Shown here: positions 41,758 through 50,489 of the stretch, in pieces
Position numbering within the stretch: the stretch's first letter is position 1
Layout: every line of letters begins with the position of its first letter
NCBI RefSeq assembly: GCF_020523825.1
Contig: NZ_JAJALK010000010.1
Span: 181,705-245,704, forward strand
DNA: 64,000 bases
Source: Methylobacterium brachiatum
Lineage (GTDB): Bacteria > Pseudomonadota > Alphaproteobacteria > Rhizobiales > Beijerinckiaceae
Direction of reading: 5' to 3'
Notes under the pieces: generated by a model
What the model saw: the letters and a program-made list of their open reading frames with translations, nothing else
Databases searched by the model: none
What the model was told of the DNA's origin: nothing
Translations under genes and position numbers: made by a program

Positions 41758-43478
41758 GCGACCCTCGTGGGTGTCTGCCGGGTCAGGGCGCCCAGCTGCG
41801 CCAGGACCTCGTCGCGGGGCCCGTGCAGCCGCACGCGGCCCTCGCCCAGGACCAGGATGCGGTCGACCGCGGCCAGCGCGCTGGGCCGGTGGGCGATCAC
41901 CACCACGATGCCGCCCCGGGCGCGCACGCCCTGCACGGCCGCCGACAGGGCGCGGTCGCCGTCGACGTCGAGGTTGGAATTGGGCTCGTCGAGCACCACC
42001 AGGAACGGGTCGCCGTAGAGCGCCCGGGCCAGCGCGATCCGCTGGCGCTGGCCGCCCGACAGGCCGAGCCCCCCGGCGCCGACCCGGGCGTCGTAGCCGC
42101 CGGGCAGGCGCAGCACGACCTCGTGGACGCCCGCCGCCTTGGCGGCCGATTGCAGGGCCTCCGGGTCGGGGGCCGGGTCGAACCGGGTGATGTTCTCGGC
42201 GATGGTGCCGTCGAACATCTCGATGTCCTGCGGCAGGTAGCCGACGGCGCGCCCGAGGGCGTCGGGGTCCCACTGGTCGATCGCCGCGCCGTCGAGGCGG
42301 ATCACCCCGCGGACCGGCCGGGCCAGGCCGACCAGCGCCCGGGCGAAGGTGGACTTGCCCGAGCCGCTGGCCCCGATCACCCCGAGCGCGCTGCCGGGGG
42401 CGAGGGCGACGTTGACGTCGTGCAGGATCAGGCTGTCGGTCCCGGGGGCGGCGATCGACAGGGCGGTCACGCGCACGCTCTCCCGGGGCGCCGGCAGGGG
42501 CGTCAACGCCTCCGGCTCCCGCCCGGGCAGGAACGCCACGAGCCGGCTCCAGGCCTGCCGGGCGGCCGAGAACGACTTCCAGTTGGCGATGGCGAGATCC
42601 ACCGGGGCCAGCGCCCGGGCCGACAGGATCGTGGCGGCCAGCATCACCCCGGCGGTGGCCTCCTCGCGCACCACCAGGTAGGCGCCGAGCCCCAGGATCC
42701 CGGATTGCAGCACCGTGCGCAGCAGGCGGGCCACCGCGCCGAAGCCGATGGCGAGGTCGTTGCCGGAGGTGGCGACGTCGAGGTTCTTGCGGGTCCGGAC
42801 CTGCCAGAGGTCGGCTACCCGCGCGCGCATGCCCAGCGCGCAGAGCAGCGGCGCCGTCCGGTGCGCCATGTCGGTGAAGGCGCGGCGCTCGCCGGCGACC
42901 CGCACGCTCTCCCGGGTGGTCTCGGCGGAGGCCCAGTCGGTCAGGACCGTCAGCACGCACAGGAACAGGGCGCCCCCCGCGATCGCGGCCCCGAGCCAGG
43001 GATGGAACAGGAAGCAGACCGCGATGTAGAGCGGCACCCAGGGCAGGTCGAAGAAGGCGGTGAGCGCCAGGCTCGACACGAAGCCCCGCACGGTGTCGAG
43101 GTCGCGCAGCGCCTGGGGGCCGTCGTCGCCGCGGGGCGTCTCGGAGCCGCGCGCCAGCAGGGTCCGGAAGATCCGCGGGCCGAGGCGCTCGTCCACGAGG
43201 CGGCCGAACCGCGACAGGATCCGGGCGCGGAACACCTCGAACACGCTCTGGATCAGGAACAGCATCAGGGCGATGCCGGCGAGCCCGACCAGGGTGGCGA
43301 TGCTCCGGCTCGGCAGGACCCGGTCGTAGACCTGGAGCATGAAGATCGGGGCGGTCAGCATCAGCAGGTTGATCAGGCCGCTGACGATCATCACGGTGAT
43401 CAGGGCGGTGCGCCCGGCCCGGATCGCGGCCCAGAATTCCCGCCGCTTGGCAGCACGCAACACGCGTTCGTCGGTCAC
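41754..43478 (-). CDS. Type I secretion ABC exporter (PrtD/LapB-like)
   Basis: A 574-residue ABC exporter. The N-terminal membrane domain starts IMVSGLINLLMLTAPIFMLQVYDRVLPSRS, a hallmark of PrtD-type exporters (given here as residues about 28-57 by key positions Q-V-Y-D-R). The C-terminal ATPase has Walker A GASGSGKST, YLPQDIEMFDGTIAENI, signature LSGGQRQRIALARAL and Walker B FLVVLDEPNSNLD. No C39 peptidase domain is present, so substrates need a C-terminal export signal. GH16 and the repeat protein at 43551 are the likely substrates. Confidence 0.93.
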   Translation of the reverse strand: MTDERVLRAAKRREFWAAIRAGRTALITVMIVSGLINLLMLTAPIFMLQVYDRVLPSRSIATLVGLAGIALMLFLIQSVFEVFRARILSRFGRLVDERLGPRIFRTLLARGSETPRGDDGPQALRDLDTVRGFVSSLALTAFFDLPWVPLYIAVCFLFHPWLGAAIAGGALFLCVLTVLTDWASAETTRESVRVAGERRAFTDMAHRTAPLLCALGMRARVADLWQVRTRKNLDVATSGNDLAIGFGAVARLLRTVLQSGILGLGAYLVVREEATAGVMLAATILSARALAPVDLAIANWKSFSAARQAWSRLVAFLPGREPEALTPLPAPRESVRVTALSIAAPGTDSLILHDVNVALAPGSALGVIGASGSGKSTFARALVGLARPVRGVIRLDGAAIDQWDPDALGRAVGYLPQDIEMFDGTIAENITRFDPAPDPEALQSAAKAAGVHEVVLRLPGGYDARVGAGGLGLSGGQRQRIALARALYGDPFLVVLDEPNSNLDVDGDRALSAAVQGVRARGGIVVVIAHRPSALAAVDRILVLGEGRVRLHGPRDEVLAQLGALTRQTPTRVA

Positions 43479-43517
43479 AGGACTTTCCCCCGGCGGCTCG
43501 GCACGCTCACAGAAGAA

Positions 43518-43541
43518 CCCCCGCCGCGTGGGCGGCGGGGG
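43518..43541 (-). terminator. Hairpin after the repeat-protein gene
   Basis: A perfect 10-bp stem (CCCCCGCCGC/GCGGCGGGGG) with a GTGG loop lies 10 bases after the stop of the minus-strand repeat-protein gene and 40 bases before the exporter start. Read on the minus strand it is followed by TTCTTCTG, a weak T-run. It probably ends or attenuates repeat-protein transcription before the exporter genes. Confidence 0.6.
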
Positions 43542-43550
43542 CTTCGGTCG

Positions 43551-45701
43551 TCACAGGCCGAGCAGGTGCAGGCCGCCCGTGGCCGTATGCGGGGTCGGGT
43601 CGGTGTGGTGGATGTCGGCGTGGCTGCCGAGGTCGATCGTGACGATCCCGAGATCGAGGCTCGCCCCGTGGGAGCCGCCCGCCTCCCCGCCTCCGGCGGG
43701 TGCTGCCGCGGCCGGGCTCAGGATCTGCCCGACGAGGGAATCCGCGCCGCCGCCGCCGCCCTGCGGCAGCAGGATGCTGTCGCCGGTGAGCAGGCTGGCG
43801 GTGGCCAGGCTCGGCTGGTCGGCGCCCACCGCGATGGCGCTCGCCTGGACGGTGTGGGACGGATCCGCCGCGGGGGTGAGCACGGCGGCGTTGGCCAGGG
43901 GCGCCGCGGTGGTCGGGCCCGCGGCCACGTCGATCAGCGGATGGGTCCCGGCATCGCCCGAGCCGCCGCCGGTCAGGCCGCCCAGCAGGCCGCCGACCGG
44001 GTCGCCGCCCCCGCCGGATCCGGACCCGCCGAGGGCCGAGGTCACGGTCCCGAGCACGCCGTCGAGCGGGGTGCCGCCGGTGGCGGCGCCCGAGAGGGCC
44101 CCGGTCACCGACCCCAGTACGCCGCCGGCCGCATCCGCGACCTGCCCGACATCGCCGACCACCTGCCCGATCGCGGGGGCCGCATTGCCGCTCAGCACGG
44201 CGGCCGGCAGGTTGACCACGTCGGTCACGAGGTTGCTCGACTCGCCCAGCTCGCCCAGGCCGACGGTGGTGCCGAGATTGATCACGGCATGGAGCGGCTC
44301 GTTCAGAACCGGCACGTCGTGGCCCACCTGCTCCAGCACCCCGTGGATGCCGTCGATCGCGCCGTTGGCGAGGCCGGCCACGGGCTGCAGCGGCGCGTTC
44401 GCCCCGAGCAGGGCGCTGGTACCGCCCGCCTGGCCGCCGGTGAGGCTCCCGAGCAATCCGTCGAGGGGCGTCGCACCGTGGCCGCCCAGCAGCCCGTCGA
44501 CCGTCGACGTGACCGGGGCGAGCAGGCTGCCGCCCGGCGCTCCGGCATCGCCGCCGAGCCCGCCGAGGAGGCCGGTGACGCCGCCGAGCAGGCCGCCGGC
44601 GGCGTGGGTCACGGCGCCGACATCGTTGAGGATCGGCGACAGCGCCCCGAGGCCCTGGCCGCCCAGCAGCTCGCCGGGCAGCGCCAGGGTGTCGGTCAGT
44701 AGGTTGCCGCCCTGCCCCAGATAGCCGAGGCCGATCGTCTCGCCGAGATTGGTCAGGCCGTGGAGCGCGTCGTTCAGGAGCGGAACCCCGTGCCCGAGAT
44801 TCTCGAGGGTCGCGTGGAGGTCGAGGATGGCGGTGTTCGCCAGGTTGGTGACCGGCGCCAGCAGCCCGTCCGAGGACAGCAGGCCCCCGGCGCTGGCGGC
44901 GCCGGTGACCGAGCCGACCAGGGTGTCGGCCGAGCCGAGGACGTGGCCGAGATCGGACAGGACGGGGCTGGCCGAGGCGAGGCCGCCGCCGGTCAAAAGC
45001 GATCCGGGCAGCGCCAGGGTGTCGGTCAGGAGGTTGCCGCTCTGGCCCAGATAGCCGAGGCCGATCGTCTCGCCGAGCGCCGTGACCGCGTGGACCGGCG
45101 CGTTGAGCACCGACACCTGATGGCCGGCATCCTCCAGCATCGTGTGCAGGTCGAGGACGGCCTGGTTGAGGATGCCGGTCGCCGGGCTGAGGATCCCGCC
45201 GGCCCCGACAAGACCGTTGCCGCTCGCCGGCACGGCGGTGACCGATTCCAGCAGGGTGCCGGCAGCCACGGTAACGGCGCCGGCATCGCTCAGCAGCGAC
45301 GGGATCGCGCCGGCGCCGGCCGGGTCGGCGACGGCGCCGGTCAGGTCGGTGATCAGGTTGCCGGCCTCGCCGATATGGCCGAGGCCCACGGTCTCGCCGA
45401 GATTGGTCAGCCCGTGCAGCGGTCCGTTGAGCGGCGCGACGGCGTGGCCGAGCCCCTCCAGCTGCGCGTGGGTGTCGAGCACCACCTGGTTCGCCGTGGC
45501 GCTGACCGTGTCGGGCAGCACCGATCTGCTCGCATCCGGGGAGCCGACATCGACGGTGCCCTCGATGATCGACGCGATCGGGCCGAGGCTCGCGAGCTGG
45601 CCGGTGGAGAGGGCAGTCGTGGACAGGAGCGCTTCGGGGCCGACGAGCCACGCGAGCGAACGGGACGCCGGGCTGAGGATTGCGGTGGACGAGAGCGACA
45701 T
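43551..45701 (-). CDS. Large four-repeat Gly/Leu/Val-rich protein, likely exported
   Basis: A 716-residue protein with no recognised domain. At least four imperfect repeats of about 95-130 residues share a core: LDLHATLENLGHGVPLLN, LHGLTNLGETIGLGYLGQ, then GNLLTDTLALPGELL. They end in glycine/valine-rich linkers. There is no Sec signal and no cysteine cluster. The C-terminus is Gly/His-rich and ends GGLHLLGL, as in proteins exported without cleavage by type I systems, and the exporter operon follows 73 bases downstream. A GGAGGTG precedes the ATG at 45701. It could be a matrix, adhesion or surface protein; function is not known. Confidence 0.75.
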   Translation of the reverse strand: MSLSSTAILSPASRSLAWLVGPEALLSTTALSTGQLASLGPIASIIEGTVDVGSPDASRSVLPDTVSATANQVVLDTHAQLEGLGHAVAPLNGPLHGLTNLGETVGLGHIGEAGNLITDLTGAVADPAGAGAIPSLLSDAGAVTVAAGTLLESVTAVPASGNGLVGAGGILSPATGILNQAVLDLHTMLEDAGHQVSVLNAPVHAVTALGETIGLGYLGQSGNLLTDTLALPGSLLTGGGLASASPVLSDLGHVLGSADTLVGSVTGAASAGGLLSSDGLLAPVTNLANTAILDLHATLENLGHGVPLLNDALHGLTNLGETIGLGYLGQGGNLLTDTLALPGELLGGQGLGALSPILNDVGAVTHAAGGLLGGVTGLLGGLGGDAGAPGGSLLAPVTSTVDGLLGGHGATPLDGLLGSLTGGQAGGTSALLGANAPLQPVAGLANGAIDGIHGVLEQVGHDVPVLNEPLHAVINLGTTVGLGELGESSNLVTDVVNLPAAVLSGNAAPAIGQVVGDVGQVADAAGGVLGSVTGALSGAATGGTPLDGVLGTVTSALGGSGSGGGGDPVGGLLGGLTGGGSGDAGTHPLIDVAAGPTTAAPLANAAVLTPAADPSHTVQASAIAVGADQPSLATASLLTGDSILLPQGGGGGADSLVGQILSPAAAAPAGGGEAGGSHGASLDLGIVTIDLGSHADIHHTDPTPHTATGGLHLLGL

Positions 45702-45866
45702 GAGCACCTCCGGGTTCACCCAGTAACCATCTCTGCAACTCTGGGTTGCAAATTTGGCTGTCGGTACTGAATACGGAGGTTTGTCTTGGTCCGGCCGGCG
45801 GCTCTGTTGGCAAAGGTCGGTCTCGGCCGGGGCCGTTCCGGACGGGACCAAGACCCGCCGCGTCGG

Positions 45867-46511
45867 CTAGGCCTCGGCCCAGGCCGCGTGGACCGGCCCG
45901 GCGGCCGTGTCCGGCTTGGCGTCGCCGATGAAGATCACCACCGGGCCGTGCTCGGCGCGGCGCGGGTCGTAGAAGTCGAGCAGGTCCGGGTAGAGCTGCT
46001 GGACAAAGGCCGGGCGCAGGCCGTCCCGGCGGAGCAGGTGATCGATCACGACCTGGTCCCCGTGCACGGCGTTCGGGACCGGGCCGCAGGAACCGGCCGC
46101 CATCCAGCGCTCGGGCTCGGCCGCGAAGCTCGCGTAGAGGCCGGCGAGCTCGTCCGCGTGCCAGCGCAGCAGGGCGCTGGAGAGCCGCCCGCGGTGGAAG
46201 TAATCCTCCATGGCGGCGAGCCCGGGCTCGGCCAGGGCGTCGGCCGGGCCGGTGAAGACGGTGTCGAGGTCGCACAGCAGGGTCGTGCCCTCCGCCAGCC
46301 CCGGGCGGAACGCCTCCATCTTGGCCCACCAGGCCGGCCAGCCGTGCCGGAGCGGCACCTGCTCGACCCCGGCCACGGCCAGCGGCAGGTCGGTCAGGCA
46401 CAGGATCCGGTCGAAGGCCGGCGCGTGGCGGCGCACGCCCCGGGCCAGGCGCTCGACCCAGGTCGCGTCGTAGCGGCCGCCGCTCCTCAGGACGGTGATC
46501 AGCGTGGTCAT
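45867..46511 (-). CDS. Glycosyltransferase-like protein with DxD motif
   Basis: A 214-residue protein resembling the nucleotide-sugar-binding fold of small glycosyltransferases. LLCDLDTVFTG (about 78-88) has the metal-binding DxD, and WPAWWAKMEAF and HGDQVVIDHLL follow as in related hypothetical proteins. It is coupled by a four-base overlap to the GT29-like gene before it, so the two probably work together. The donor and acceptor are unknown. Confidence 0.7.
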   Translation of the reverse strand: MTTLITVLRSGGRYDATWVERLARGVRRHAPAFDRILCLTDLPLAVAGVEQVPLRHGWPAWWAKMEAFRPGLAEGTTLLCDLDTVFTGPADALAEPGLAAMEDYFHRGRLSSALLRWHADELAGLYASFAAEPERWMAAGSCGPVPNAVHGDQVVIDHLLRRDGLRPAFVQQLYPDLLDFYDPRRAEHGPVVIFIGDAKPDTAAGPVHAAWAEA

Positions 46512-47149
46512 GGCGTGTCCGTCGCGTCGGGTGGGTGCAGGCGCAGGCGCCCGGCCGCCGCGGCCTCGGCGAACCAGGCCCGCTCGGCCGCCCAGGGATG
46601 GCCGGGCCAGCCCGCGAAGCCGAAGCCGTGGATGTCGACCGGGCCGGATTCCGCGGGGCGGTCGCGCAGGAGCGCGAGGCTGACCAGGAAGCCGGTGCTC
46701 GGGTTGGGGCATCCCTCCGTGCCGGGCGCGAGGCGGCGCCGCGCCTCCGCGTGCAGGGCCTCGGGCAGGAGATGGACCGGCTTGCCGAGGGGGCGCAGCA
46801 GCGCCAGGGCCTCGCGGGTCCAGCAGATCGGCTCGGGCGCGTTCGCCTCCGCGGGCAGCATCGGGAACGGCAGGATGAACGCCTCGGCCTGCCGCACCAC
46901 CGGACGGTCCAGGAATCCCGGATCCGCCAGCCATTCGCGCATCTGCCCGCCGCGATTGACCAGGGCGAGATGCGTCACCCGCGAGCCGGTGCGTCCGCCG
47001 AAGCCGGGAGCGTTGTTGAAGCGCACGACCTGCGTGGCCGCGTCGATGGCGCGCGCCGCCGGGCCGATCCCGGGCGCGTTGCCGACGATGGCGAGGGACG
47101 CGCGCGGGTCTGCGCGCGCCGCACTTGAGGGATCGATGGCGGTGGGCAT
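46508..47149 (-). CDS. GT29-like (sialyltransferase-fold) protein
   Basis: A 213-residue protein whose N-terminus (ASLAIVGNAPGIGPAARAID, then VVRFNNAPG) fits the L-sialylmotif-like start of GT29-related bacterial proteins. A PNPSTGFLVSLALLRDRPAE stretch supports the fold. Activity as a sialyltransferase is unproven; many bacterial members have unknown donors. It diverges from the GTG-starting gene at 47231 and overlaps the DxD gene. Confidence 0.72.
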   Translation of the reverse strand: MPTAIDPSSAARADPRASLAIVGNAPGIGPAARAIDAATQVVRFNNAPGFGGRTGSRVTHLALVNRGGQMREWLADPGFLDRPVVRQAEAFILPFPMLPAEANAPEPICWTREALALLRPLGKPVHLLPEALHAEARRRLAPGTEGCPNPSTGFLVSLALLRDRPAESGPVDIHGFGFAGWPGHPWAAERAWFAEAAAAGRLRLHPPDATDTP

Positions 47150-47230
47150 GGGCGATGGGGGCGTGAGGAACAGCCGAGGTATGGCGCCGGCTCCGCGCCA
47201 CCAGGGCGCCGCGACAAACCGGAGCGCCCG

Positions 47231-48223
47231 GTGACGCGCCCGCGCCGCTGCTTCGTCTGCGCCGCCGACATGCTGGCGCCGAGCACCCGGAACCTCGACT
47301 TCCCAGGCGGATACCGGCGCCTGTTCCGGATCGCCTGCGGCTCCTGCGGGGTCCTGATCGCGCCGGAGGCGGACCCGGACCGATGCTGGCGGGATCTCGC
47401 CGGGCGGCTCGCCGCGCCGGTCTTCGTCCCCGACCCGGAGGCGGGTTACGGCCTCGACCTCTACACCCTCCGCAGCGCCGCGACCCGCCTCGGTCGCGGC
47501 ATCCGCCCCCTCGGCCCGGCGGACCGCGCCGCCCTGCTGCAGCCCCACAGCGCGCGTGCCGCGGAAGGCGCCCTGTACGACCTCGACGGCGCGGAGCGGC
47601 GCCCGGTCTCGCTCGGTGTGATCTGCCGCCCGGCCGAGCGGGATTCCGTTCTGGCGGCCCTGCCGGCGCAGGCGGCCTGGGCCGCGGATGTCGCGATCCT
47701 GCTCGACGCGGCCCCTGCCCCGGCCCAGGCCGTGGTGGTTCCGGGCTTTTCCCCCGGCGCCGTGCGGGTGGCGGCCCGGCCGCTGGCCGGCGACTTCGCC
47801 GCCCAGCGCAACGCCCTGCAGGACCTCGCCCGCAGCCCCTGGATGCTGCAGCTCGACGCCGACGAGAGCCTCAATCCCGTGACCGGCGCGCGTCTCCCCG
47901 CGCTGGCGGCGCTCGCCGAGGCCGGCGACGTGGTCTCGGTCGGGTTGCCCCGGCGCAACCGCGTCGACGGCATCCTGTCGGATGTCTACCCGGACGTGCA
48001 GTACCGGCTGAACCGTACGGCCATCCGCTATGCCGGCCGGGTGCACGAGCGGCCGGTGCTGCCCGGCGGCTGGAAGCAGAGCTTTATCGCGCTCCACGGG
48101 GCGATCGACCACGCGCTCACCGGCGCCCATGTCCGGGCGCGCTCGCAGCGTTACGAGGCGCTGGATCCGGGGCGCGGGCGGGTCGAGGAACGGGACGCGC
48201 TGCTGCGGCCCTATCGCGCCTGA
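47231..48223 (+). CDS. GT2-like glycosyltransferase with zinc-ribbon N-terminus
   Basis: A 330-residue protein starting at GTG. Residues 8-39 hold CFVC and CGSC pairs, a likely zinc ribbon. After a charged linker, residues 120-330 resemble a family 2 transferase: RNALQDLARSPWMLQLDADE includes the metal-binding DAD. VRYAGRVHE-like YAGRVHERPVLPGG fits the acceptor region. A zinc ribbon on a transferase is unusual. Its end overlaps that of the convergent GT4 gene by 13 bases. Confidence 0.72.
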   Translation: MTRPRRCFVCAADMLAPSTRNLDFPGGYRRLFRIACGSCGVLIAPEADPDRCWRDLAGRLAAPVFVPDPEAGYGLDLYTLRSAATRLGRGIRPLGPADRAALLQPHSARAAEGALYDLDGAERRPVSLGVICRPAERDSVLAALPAQAAWAADVAILLDAAPAPAQAVVVPGFSPGAVRVAARPLAGDFAAQRNALQDLARSPWMLQLDADESLNPVTGARLPALAALAEAGDVVSVGLPRRNRVDGILSDVYPDVQYRLNRTAIRYAGRVHERPVLPGGWKQSFIALHGAIDHALTGAHVRARSQRYEALDPGRGRVEERDALLRPYRA

Positions 48224-49389
48224 GCGATCGCCCGGCGGTAGAGGGCGAGGGTCTCGCGCCCGAGGCTCGCCCGGTCGAACCGGCCGGCGGCCTCCAGGGC
48301 CCGGGCCCGGTAGGCCGAGCGCAGGGCGGGATCGCGCAGGAGCGGGCGCAGCGCCTCGGCGAGGTCCGGGCCGGTCGCCGCCCGCGCCAGCGGCCCCGCA
48401 CCCGGGACGCCCACGAAGGCCCGGGCGCTCGCATCCTCGGCGCAGGCCACCACCGGCCGGCCATAGGCCAGGGCCTCTTGATAGACGAGGCCGAAGCTCT
48501 CGTAGCGCGAGGGCGCCAGCACGACCTGCGCGCCCGCATAGGCCTCGGCCAGGCCCCGCGCGTCGATCCGGCCGCGGGCCCGGATGCGGCTCCGGGCGGC
48601 CTCGGACAGGTCGGCCGGCAGGTCGCCCGGGGGCACCCCGACGAGGTCGAGCGCGAAGGGCGGCAGCGCGCCCCGCGCCTGCTCCCCGGCCAGGATCGCA
48701 ACGGCGTCGAGCAGGGCGTCGAACCCCTTGCGCGCCTCGGCCCGGCCGACGAACAGCAGGCGCACCGGCCCCGCCCCGTCCGGGTAAGGCGCCGCCCGGG
48801 CGGCGGCCGCGATCTCCGGCGGCAGGCTCAGGCCGATCACCGCCTCCGGCCGCCGGCCCGCCAGCCCGTAGGCCCGGGCGATCACCTCCGCATGGGCCTG
48901 GGTGTTGGCGATCAGCCCGGCGCTGCCCCGCGCCTGCCGGCGCTCCAGGCGGTCGGCGGCGGCGCCGTCGAGGCGGTCGCGCAGGCCGGGCGTGCCGTCG
49001 CGGGTGAAGGCGGCGGGGGTCGAGCTGCGGGTCACCAGGGGCAGGTCCCGGCGTCCGGCGAGCAGCAAGGCCGGGGCGTACCAGTTCGTCGCCTCGACCA
49101 CGGCGAACGGCGCCCGGGCATGCTCGGCCAGGACCGCCCGCCGGACGGCGAGCGGCGCCGCCAGATGGCCGATCGCCCCCCACAGGCGCAGCTGCGCCAG
49201 CCGGCCCTCCGGCGGCAGGGCGAGGCCGACCACGGTGACGCCGCCGACCCGCTCCCGGCCGGTCCGGTCCAGGGTGAACACCGTCACGTCCGCCCCCGCC
49301 CCGGCCAGGCTCTCAGCGATCTCGCGGGCCGCCGTCGACAACCCGCTGGGGGCCGGCGGGTAATCCCAGGCAACGAGGGCGGTGCGCAT
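48211..49389 (-). CDS. GT4 family glycosyltransferase
   Basis: A 392-residue retaining transferase. The start ALVAWDYPPAPSGLSTAAREIAESL is a GT4/GT-B acceptor domain; the C-terminal nucleotide-sugar domain has RLLFVGRAEARKGFDALLDA and the catalytic PSRYESFGLVYQEALAYG with the E-x7-E pattern. The ATG overlaps the stop of the next GT gene upstream (TGATG at 49387-49391). The donor is probably a UDP- or GDP-hexose, but the product is not known. Confidence 0.88.
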   Translation of the reverse strand: MRTALVAWDYPPAPSGLSTAAREIAESLAGAGADVTVFTLDRTGRERVGGVTVVGLALPPEGRLAQLRLWGAIGHLAAPLAVRRAVLAEHARAPFAVVEATNWYAPALLLAGRRDLPLVTRSSTPAAFTRDGTPGLRDRLDGAAADRLERRQARGSAGLIANTQAHAEVIARAYGLAGRRPEAVIGLSLPPEIAAAARAAPYPDGAGPVRLLFVGRAEARKGFDALLDAVAILAGEQARGALPPFALDLVGVPPGDLPADLSEAARSRIRARGRIDARGLAEAYAGAQVVLAPSRYESFGLVYQEALAYGRPVVACAEDASARAFVGVPGAGPLARAATGPDLAEALRPLLRDPALRSAYRARALEAAGRFDRASLGRETLALYRRAIAQAR

Positions 49390-50429
49390 CAGCGGCCGAG
49401 CAGGCGGCGGTAGAGCGCGAGGTAGTCGCGCGCCATGCGCTCGGCGGTGAAGCGCGCTTCGAAATTCTTTCGAACGATCGCTCGGTCCAGCGTGCCGATC
49501 CTGCGCAGTGCCGCCGTCGCCTGCGCCTCGGATTCGACGATGAACCCGGTCACGCCGTCCTCGACGATCTCCGGCACCGATCCGCGGTTCCACGCCACCA
49601 CCGGGGTGCCGCAGGCCATCGCCTCGATCATCACCAGCCCGAACGGCTCGGGCCAGTCGATCGGGAACAGCAGCGCCCGGGCGCTGCCCAGGAGGTCCCC
49701 CTTCTGAATGTCGTCGACCGGCCCGAGATAGGTCGCGTCGGGCCCGAGCAGCGGGCGCACCTGCCGGTCGAAATAGTCCGGGTTGCCGACATCGATCGTG
49801 CCGCCCAGCCGGATCGGCATCCCGGCCGCCCGGGCGACGCGGATCGCCACGTCCGGGCGCTTCTGGTCGGTCAGGCGCCCGACGAAGGCGACATGGGCCT
49901 CCGGCGCGGCCTGGAAGGCGTAGCGGTCCCGAGCAATGCCGTGATGCACGATCCCGGCCCGGTTGGCCGCCGGGATGCCGGTGGCCTGGGCCGCCGAGAT
50001 CGCCGCCACCGGCAAATCGGGGAAGCCGGCGAAGAACAGCGCGCGGTCGAGCTCGTCCACCCGCCAATGCACCGTGGTCAGGCTGCGCGCTCGGGCCGCA
50101 CCGAGCAGCGCCGCATGGGCGAACTCGCCGTGGCAATGCACGAGGTCGAAATCGGGCAGCCGCCGCCGCAAAGCCTCCAGCTGCAGGGCCTCGAGCGCCG
50201 CCGGAACCCCGGGCGCGACCCGGCCGTGACGCTGTTCGAGAGCCGCGAGACTCGGGTAATCGCCGACGCGCGGCAAGTCTGTCGCACTGTCCGAGGGCGC
50301 GAATAGCGTTACTTCCACGCCCAAGCTTCGTAGCGCCGTGCTGAGATCGTGCACAACCCGCTCGGTGCCGCCGTGATGGTTTGGGGGAACGGGAAAAATG
50401 TTCGGTGCGACCTGGGCAACACGGATCAC
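49389..50429 (-). CDS. GT4 family glycosyltransferase
   Basis: A 346-residue GT-B enzyme starting at GTG 50429. IFPVPPNHHGGTERVVHDLSTAL binds the acceptor side; HVAFVGRLTDQKRPDVAIRVA and PEPFGLVMIEAMACGTPVVAW form the donor site with the E-x7-E motif. It resembles Methylobacterium/rhizobial mannosyl- or glucosyltransferases. A divergent promoter of about 60 bases separates it from the sucrose-phosphate-synthase-like gene. It is coupled to the next GT4 downstream. Confidence 0.87.
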   Translation of the reverse strand: MIRVAQVAPNIFPVPPNHHGGTERVVHDLSTALRSLGVEVTLFAPSDSATDLPRVGDYPSLAALEQRHGRVAPGVPAALEALQLEALRRRLPDFDLVHCHGEFAHAALLGAARARSLTTVHWRVDELDRALFFAGFPDLPVAAISAAQATGIPAANRAGIVHHGIARDRYAFQAAPEAHVAFVGRLTDQKRPDVAIRVARAAGMPIRLGGTIDVGNPDYFDRQVRPLLGPDATYLGPVDDIQKGDLLGSARALLFPIDWPEPFGLVMIEAMACGTPVVAWNRGSVPEIVEDGVTGFIVESEAQATAALRRIGTLDRAIVRKNFEARFTAERMARDYLALYRRLLGR

Positions 50430-50489
50430 GGCGCTCTCTTCACATACGTTAAGTTCACGGAAGCGGCCGACCGCGTCAGCAAACGCCTG

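Noticed and set aside
41823..44702. 959-residue plus-strand frame across the exporter and repeat protein
   Set aside because: The product is Gly/Arg/Gln-rich nonsense typical of antisense frames in high-GC DNA; the minus strand has the exporter motifs.
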